A stretch of 43,872 nucleotides of DNA from contig NW_003146381.1 in NCBI RefSeq assembly GCF_000003605.2, positions 1 to 43,872 on the forward strand, written 5' to 3'. The notes under the pieces are model-generated. The model was not told where the DNA came from, searched no databases, and saw nothing but the letters and a program-made list of their open reading frames with translations. The position numbers and the translations under genes were made by a program. Shown here one piece after another: positions 37,978-43,872 of the stretch (its first letter is position 1; the number at the start of each line of letters is the position of its first letter). Source of the stretch: Saccoglossus kowalevskii (lineage: Eukaryota; Hemichordata; Enteropneusta; Harrimaniidae).

Positions 37978-39356
37978 ATTTATCTGTTAGCTATTGCAGT
38001 CATCACATTTATCTGTTAGCTATTGCAGTCATCACATTTATCTGTTATCTGTTAGCTGTTGCAGTCATCACATTTATCTGTTAGCTACTGCAGTCATCAC
38101 ATATATCTGTTAGCTATTGCAGTCATCACATTTATCTTTTCGCTACTGCAGTCATCACATATATCTGTTAGCTATTGCAGTCATCACATTTATCTGTTAG
38201 CTATTGCAGTCATCACATTTATCTGTTAGCTATTGCAGTCATCACATTTATCTGTTAGCTATTGCAGTCATCACATTTATCTGTTAGTTATTGTAGTCAT
38301 CACATTTATCTGTCAGCTATTGCAGTCATCACATTAATCTGTTAGCTATTGCAGACATCACAAATATCTGTTAGCTTTTGCCGTCATCTCATTTATCTGT
38401 TAGCTATTACAGTCATCACATTTATCTGTTAACTATTGCAGCCATCTCATTTATCTGTTAGCTATTGCAGTCATCACATTTATCTGTTAGCTACTGCAGT
38501 CATCACATTTATCTGTTAGCTATTGCAGTCATCACATATATCTGTTAGCTATTGCAGTAATCACATATATCTGTTAGCTATTGCAGTCATCACATTTATC
38601 TGTTAGCTATTGCAGTCATCATATATATCTGTTAGCTATTGCAGTAATCACATATATCTGTTAGCTATTGCAGTCATCACATTTATCTGTTAGCTATTGC
38701 AGTCATCATATATATCTGTTAGCTATTGCAGTCATCACATTTATCTGTTAGCTATTGCAGTCATCATATATATCTGTTAGCTATTGCAGTCATCACATTT
38801 ATCTGTTAGCTATTGCAGTCATCACATGTATCTGTTAGCTATTGCCGTCATCTCATTTATCTGTTAGCTATTGCAGTCATCACATTTATCTGTTAGCTAT
38901 TGCAGTCATCACATTTATCTGTTAGTTATTGCAGTCATCACATTTATCTGTTAGATATTGCAGTCATCACATTTATCTGTTAGCTATTGCAGTCATCACA
39001 TAAATCTGTTAGCTTTTGCCGTCATCTTATTTATCTGTTAGCTATTACAGTCATCACATTTATCTGTTAACTATTGCAGTCATCTCATTTATCTGTTAGC
39101 TATTGCAGTCATCACATTTATCTGTTGGCTATTGCAGTCATCACATATATCTGTTAGGTGTTGCAGCCATCACATTTATCTGTTAGCTATTGCAGTCATC
39201 ACAGTTATCTGTTAGTTATTGCAGTCATCACAGTTATCTGTTAGTTATTGCAGTCATCACAGTTATCTGTTAGTTATTGCAGTCATCACAGTTATCTGTT
39301 AGCTATTTCAGTCATCACATTTATCTGTTAGCTATTGCAGTCATCATATATATCTG
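37978..39356 (+). repeat. HOR domain R3, copy of R1
   Basis: This repeats R1 at +2,646 bp, including the 36 bp unit, CTTTTCGCTACTGC, CTGTCAGC, CTTTTGCCG, two trimer cycles, CACATAAATC, GTTAGGTGTTG and the four ACAGTTATC units. I noticed no mismatch at the diagnostic units I compared, up to the divergence at 39356. It is one of the youngest-looking duplications in the window. Confidence 0.9.
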
Positions 39357-40881
39357 TTAGCTATTGCAGTCATCACATTTATCTGTTAGCTATTTCAGTC
39401 ATCACATATATCTGTTAGCTATTGCAGTCATCACATTTATGTGTTAGTTATTGCACTCATCACACATATCTGTTAGCTATTACAGTCATCAAATTTATCT
39501 GTTGGCTATTTCAGTCATCACATATATCTGTTAGGTATTGCCGTCATCTCATTTATCTGTTAGCTATTGCAGTCATCACATTTATATGTTAGTTATTGCA
39601 GTCATCACATTTATCTGTTAGCTATTGCAGTCATCACAAATATCTGTTAGCTTTTGCCGTCATCTCATTTATCTGTTAGCTATTACAGTCATCACATTTA
39701 TCTGTTAACTATTGCAGTCATCCCATTTATCTGTTAGCTATTGCAGTCATCACATTTATCTCTTAGCTATTGCAGTCATCACATTTATCTGTTAGCTATT
39801 GCACTCATCACATATATCTGTTAGCTATTGCAGTCATCACATTTATCTGTTAGCTATTGCAGTCATCACATTTAGCTGTTGGCTATTTCAGTCATCACAT
39901 ATATCTGTTAGGTATTGCCGTCATCTCATTTATCTGTTAGCTATTGCAGTCATCACATTTATATGTTAGTTATTGCAGTCATCACATTTATCTGTTAGCT
40001 ATTGCAGTCATCACAAATATCTGTTAGCTTTTGCCGTCATCTCATTTATCTGTTAGCTATTACAGTCATCACATTTATCTGTTAACTATTGCAGTCATCC
40101 CATTTATCTGTTAGCTATTGCAGTCATCACATTTATCTGTTAGCTATTGCAGTCATCACATATATCTGTTAGCTATTGCAGTCATCACATTTATCTGTTA
40201 GCTATTGCAGTCATCACATTTATCAGTTAGCTATTGCAGTCATCAAATTTATCTGTTAGCTATTGCAGTCATCACATTTATCTGTTGGCTATTCAGTCAT
40301 CACATATATCTGTTACGTATTGCCGTCATCTCATTTATCTGTTAGCTATTGCAGTCATCACATTTATCTGTTAGCTATTGCAGTCATCACATTTTATCTG
40401 TTAGCTATGCAGTCATCACATGTATCTGTTAGCTATTGCCGTCATCTCATTTATCTGTTAGCTATTGCAGTCATCACATTTATCTGTTAGCTATTGCAGT
40501 CATCACATTATCTGTTAGCTATTGCAGTCATCACATATATCTGTTAGCTATTTCAGTCATCACATTTATCTGTTAGCTATTGCAGTCATCACATTTATCT
40601 GTTAGTTATTGCAGTCATCACATTTATCTGTTAGCTATTGCAGTCATCACATTTATCTGTTAGCTATTGCAGTCATCACATTTATCTTTTAAGATATTGC
40701 AATCATCACATTTATCTGTAAGTTATTGCAGTCATCACATTTACCTATTAGCTATTGCAGTCATCACATTTATCTGTTAGCTATTGCAGTCATCACATTT
40801 ATCTGTTAGTTATTGCAGTCATCACATTTATCTGTTAGCTATTGAAGTCATCACATTTATCTGTTAGCTATTGCAGTCATC
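39357..40881 (+). repeat. mixed units, 377 bp-spaced GGTATTGCCG pair, TTTTAAG unit
   Basis: TTAGGTATTGCCG at 39531 and 39908 are 377 bp (13 units) apart, with CATTTATATG, CACAAATATC, CTTTTGCCG, TTAACTATTG and CATCCCA repeated between them, so this is a short tandem HOR. A third version near 40315 has GTTACG. One-base changes (CTATTCAG near 40291, CATTTTATCTG near 40391, GCTATGCAG near 40405) cluster here. The 30 bp TTTTAAG unit is at 40687. The open stretch 40263-40490 results from those frame changes. Confidence 0.83.
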
Positions 40882-41192
40882 ACATACTTCTGTTAGGTAA
40901 TGCAGCCATCACATTTATCTGTTAGCTTTTGCAGTCATCACATTTATCTGTTGGTTATTGCAGTCATCTCATTTATCTATTAGCTATTGCAGTCATTACA
41001 TTTATCTGTTAGCTAATACAGTCATCACATTCATCTGTTAGCTATTGCAGTCATCACATATCACTTAGCTATTGCATTCATCTCATTTATTTGTTAGCTA
41101 TTGCAGTCATCACATTTATCTGTTAGCTATTACAGTCATCACATTTATCTGTTGGCTATTTCAGTCATCACATTTATCTGTTAGCTATTGCA
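40882..41192 (+). repeat. cassette block, copy of 16300-16610
   Basis: ACATACTTCT at 40882 and CTAATACAG at 41013 match 16300 and 16431 at +24,582 bp. The TTTTAAG unit and CACATTATCTG just upstream also match 15873 and 15661, but at +24,814 and +24,843 bp. The neighbourhood was therefore copied together and then changed by one unit and by eight units. Confidence 0.85.
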
Positions 41193-42028
41193 GTCATCAC
41201 ATTTATCTGTTAGCTATTGCAGTCATCACATTTATCTGTTAGTTATTGCACTCATCACATTTATCTGTTAGCTATTACAGTCATCACATTTATCTATTGG
41301 CTATTTCAGTCATCACATATATCTGTTAGGTATTGCCGTCATCTCATTTATCTGTTAGCTATTGCAGTCATCACATTTATATGTTAGTTATTGCAGTCAT
41401 CACATTTATCTGTTAGCTATTGCAGTCATCACAAATATCTGTTAGCTTTTGCCGTCATCTCATTTATCTGTTAGCTATTACAGTCATCACATTTATCTGT
41501 TAACTATTGCAGTCATCCCATTTATCTGATAGCTATTGCAGTCATCACATTTATCTGTTAGCTATTGCAGTCATCACATTTATCTGTTAGCTATTGCACT
41601 CATCACATATATATGTTAGCTATTGCAGTCATCACATTTATCTGTTAGCTATTGCAGTCATCACATTTATCTGTTAGCTATTGCAGTCATCACATTTATC
41701 TGTTAGCTATTGCAGTCATCACATTTATCTGTTAGCTATTGCAGTCATCACATTTATCTGTTAGCTATTGCAGTCATCACATTTATCTGTTAGCTATTGC
41801 AGTCATCCCATTTATCTGTTAGCTATAGCAGTCATCACATTTATCTGTTAGCTGTTGCAGTCATCACATTTATCTGTTAGCTACTGCAGTCATCACATAT
41901 ATCTGTTAGCTATGCAGTCATCACATTTATCTGTTAGCTACTGCAGTCATCACATTATCTATTAGCTATGCAGTCATCACATTAATCTGTTAGCTATTGC
42001 AGTCATCACATTTATCTGTTAGCTATTG
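41193..42028 (+). repeat. mixed units with perfect-consensus run
   Basis: GGTATTGCCG at 41326 heads another copy of the 13-unit series seen at 39531. A run of consensus without any mismatch spans about 41615-41806 (6.6 units), one of the longest in the window. One-base losses (GCTATGCAG near 41912 and 41966, CACATTATCTATTAGC near 41952) cluster shortly after it. Confidence 0.82.
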
Positions 42029-42354
42029 CAGTCATCTTATATATCTGTTAGCTATTGCAGTCATCACATTTATCTGTTAGCTATTGCAGTCATCACATTT
42101 ATCTGTTAGCTATTGCAGTCATCACATTTATCTTTTAAGATATTGCAATCATCACATTTATCTGTTAGTTATTGCAGTCATCACATTTATCTGTTAGCTA
42201 TTGCAGTCATCACATGTATCTGTTAGCTATTGCAGTAATCACATTTATCTGTTAGTTATTGCAGTCATCACATTTATCTGTTAGCTATTGCAGTCATCAC
42301 ATGTATCTGTTAGCTATTGCCGTCATCTCATTTATCTGTTAGCTATTGCAGTCA
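42029..42354 (+). repeat. HOR block A', copy 2
   Basis: This is the partner of 420-745 at +41,609 bp, with anchors at 42033 (CATCTTATAT) and 42133 (TTTTAAG unit). Private marks here include CATGTATCTG and GCAGTAATC near 42212-42240. Confidence 0.82.
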
Positions 42355-43039
42355 TCACATTTATCTGTTAGCTATTGCAGTCATCACATTTATCTGATTG
42401 TTATTGCAGTCATCACATTTATCTGTTAGCTATTGCTGTCATCACATTTATCTGTTAGCTATTGCAGTCATCACATTTATCTGTTAGCTATTGCAGTCAT
42501 CACATTTATCTGTTAGCTATTGCAGTCATCCCATTTATCTGTTACTTATAGCAGTCATCGCATTTATCTGTTAGCTGTTGCCGTCATCTCATTTATCTGT
42601 TAGCTATTACATTCATCACATTTATCTGTTAGCTATTGCCGTCATCTCATTTATCTGTTCGCTATTGCAGTCATCACATTTATCTGTTAGCTACTGCAGT
42701 CATCACATTTATCTATTAGTTATTGCAGTCATCACATTTATCTGTTAGCTATTGCAGTCATCACATTTATCTGTTAGCTATTGCAGTCATCACATATATC
42801 TGTTAGCTATTGCAGTCATCACGTTTATCTGTTAGCTATTGCAGTCATCACATTTATCTGTTAGCTATTGCAGTCATCACATTTATCTGTTAGCTATTGC
42901 AGTCATCACATTTATCTGTTAGTTATTGCAGTCATCATATTTATCTGTTAGGTATTGCAGTCATCACATTTATCTGTTAGCTATTGCAGTCATCACATTT
43001 ATCTGTTAGCTATTGCAGTCATCACATTTATTTGTTAGT
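42355..43039 (+). repeat. mixed units
   Basis: Only 29 bp units occur. CTGATTGTTATTG near 42394, GTTACTTATAGCAG near 42543 and CTGTTCGCTATTG near 42658 are private variants. A run of nearly perfect consensus lies at about 42830-42920. No other feature is visible. Confidence 0.83.
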
Positions 43040-43862
43040 TATTGTAGTCATCACATTTATCTGTTAGCTATTGCAGTCATCACATATATATGTTAGTTTT
43101 TGTAGCCATCACATTTATCTTTTAGCTATTGCAGTCATCACATTTATCTGTTGGCTATTGCAGTCATCACATTTATCTGTTAGCTATTGCAGTCATCACA
43201 TATATATGTTAGTTTTTGTAGCCATCACATTTATCTTTTAGCTATTGCAGTCATCCATTAATCTGTTAGCTATTGCAGTCATCACATTTATCTGTTAGCT
43301 ATTGCAGTCATAACATTATCTGTTAGTTATTGCAGCCCTCACATTTATCTGTTAGCTATTGCAGTCATCACATTTATCTGTTGGCTATTGCAGTCATCAC
43401 ATATATCTATTAGGTATTGCAGTCATCACATTTATCTGTTAGCTATTGCAGTCATCACATATCTCTTAGGTATTGCAGTCATCTTATTTATTTGTTAGCT
43501 ATTGCAGTGATCACATTTATCTGTTAGCTATTGCAGTGACCACATTTATCTGTTAGTTTTTACATCCATCACATTTATCCGTTAGTTATTGCAGCCATTA
43601 CATTTCTCTGTTAGCTATTGCAGTCATCACATTTATCTGTTAGCTATTGCAGTCATCACATATCTCTTAGGTATTGCAGTTATCTTATTTATCTGTTAGC
43701 TATTGCAGTGATCACATTTATCTGTTAGCAATTGCAGTGATCACATTTATCTGTTAGTTATTACATCCATCACATTTATTTGTTAGTTATTGCAGTCATC
43801 ACATTTATCTGTTAGTTATTACAGCCATCACATTTATCTGTTAGCTATTGCAGTCATCACAT
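43040..43862 (+). repeat. HOR block B, terminal copy
   Basis: The GTTAGTTTTTGTAGCC module is present twice, at 43092 and 43208 (116 bp, four units apart). The 28 bp CATCCATTAATC unit (near 43253) and the 201 bp-spaced tags at 43458 and 43659 follow. It stays in register with 7350-7754 at 36,108 bp, through TTACATCC, CATTTATTTG and TTACAGCC, until 43862. Confidence 0.86.
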
Positions 43863-43872
43863 CATCAGTTGA
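43863..43872. other. out-of-register last ten bases
   Basis: Block B copies at 7755 and near 21220 continue with TTATCAGTTAGTT, whereas the window ends CATCAGTTGA. This is a two-base change in length plus a terminal GA in place of AG. It may be the first bases of flanking sequence, a private variant, or poor sequence at a contig end. Ten bases are too few to decide. Confidence 0.4.

Larger units (their letters stand above)
1..43872. repeat. 29 bp tandem satellite array, about 1,510 units
   Basis: Every line of the window reads as the same 29 bp unit head to tail; an exact consensus copy is at 90-118 and the period is visible as the spacing of GTTAGC at 61, 90 and 119. No stretch of even 50 bases departs from it. 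All units run in one orientation; I found no inverted segment. The consensus is 34% GC, T-rich on this strand (12 T against 7 A) and lacks CpG. Frequent substitutions are CATTTATCTG to CATATATCTG, TTAGCTATTG to TTAGTTATTG, TTAGC to TTGGC, CAGTCATC to CAGCCATC or CAGTGATC, and ATCACA to ATCTCA. Length variants of 27, 28, 30 and 36 bp recur. The reverse strand has several stops per unit, and the forward strand has a TAG in each frame every 87 bp, so it is non-coding. Genomic location (centromere, pericentromere, subtelomere) cannot be decided from the repeat. Confidence 0.98.

Noticed and set aside
1-43872. CRISPR array
   Set aside because: A 29 bp unit is in the size range of CRISPR repeats, but units abut directly with no spacers, and there are no cas genes or leader.
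1-43872. Telomeric repeat
   Set aside because: The unit has no G-run and does not resemble TTAGGG, TTTAGGG or related telomere motifs. The TTAG in it is followed by C or T in most units.
1-43872. CENP-B box
   Set aside because: No motif resembling the TTCG...CGGGA box was seen. CpG is absent from the consensus.
1-43872. Bacterial iteron origin or integron-like repeat
   Set aside because: There are far too many copies, with no replication or integrase gene and no unique DNA between repeats.
1-43872. tRNA, rRNA or small RNA genes
   Set aside because: No stretch departs from the 29 bp unit, so there is no room for a structured RNA gene.

Overview
The whole 43.9 kb window is one uninterrupted tandem satellite. 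The basic unit is 29 bp, repeated head to tail in a single orientation about 1,510 times. I see no gene, RNA gene, transposon, CRISPR array, origin or unique-sequence island. A megabase-style satellite of this kind points to a eukaryotic chromosome (heterochromatin, pericentromere, centromere or a very large minisatellite). The species cannot be told from the repeat alone. An exact consensus unit lies at 90-118. It has 12 T, 7 A, 6 C and 4 G (34% GC), contains no CpG, and carries the landmarks CAGTCATCACA, TTATCTG and TTAGCTATTG.

The interest lies above the 29 bp level. Units differ by recurrent diagnostic substitutions and small indels (27, 28, 30 and 36 bp length classes). Following these marks by eye shows that strings of about 10-60 units were copied as blocks, so the array is a mosaic of higher-order repeats (HORs). 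Clear tandem HORs have periods of 1,039 bp (36 units; 11211-14080), 1,503 bp (52 units; 19516-21830), 1,658 bp (57 units; 32697-35398), 934 bp (32 units; 8078-9480), and 1,363/1,283 bp summing to 2,646 bp (35332-39356). In every case the period equals n x 29 plus or minus the non-29 bp units inside it. Dispersed copies of the same blocks lie 2.8, 6.6, 8.1, 13.5, 24.6, 29.9 and 41.6 kb apart, several with only about 2-5 mismatches per several hundred bases.

Layout: 1-760 TTTTAAG-marked block; 760-2930 mixed units with the first type-B block (1792-2760); 2935-3400 five-unit cassette and GGTGTTG block; 3590-5190 CTTTTGCCG blocks with an 87 bp trimer; 5311-5470 and 6190-6335 indel-dense stretches; 6605-7030 second copy of the window start; 7100-8060 type-B block; 8078-9480 934 bp repeat; 9480-11210 mixed; 11211-14080 1,039 bp repeat; 14080-18115 mixed with TTTTAAG and cassette copies; 18115-19050 block copied to 26244-27179; 19516-21830 1,503 bp repeat; 21830-24430 further type-B material; 24430-25300 block copied to 27269-28139; 28140-30020 1,359 bp-spaced pair; 30020-32697 trimer and 36 bp-unit material; 32697-39356 the most regular HOR domain; 39356-43040 mixed; 43040-43862 type-B block. 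The last ten bases fall out of register.

Short open frames occur only where a substitution removes the TAG that the unit otherwise places in each forward frame every 87 bp. They are not treated as genes. Copy boundaries below are read by eye and are accurate to roughly one unit unless a diagnostic base is given.
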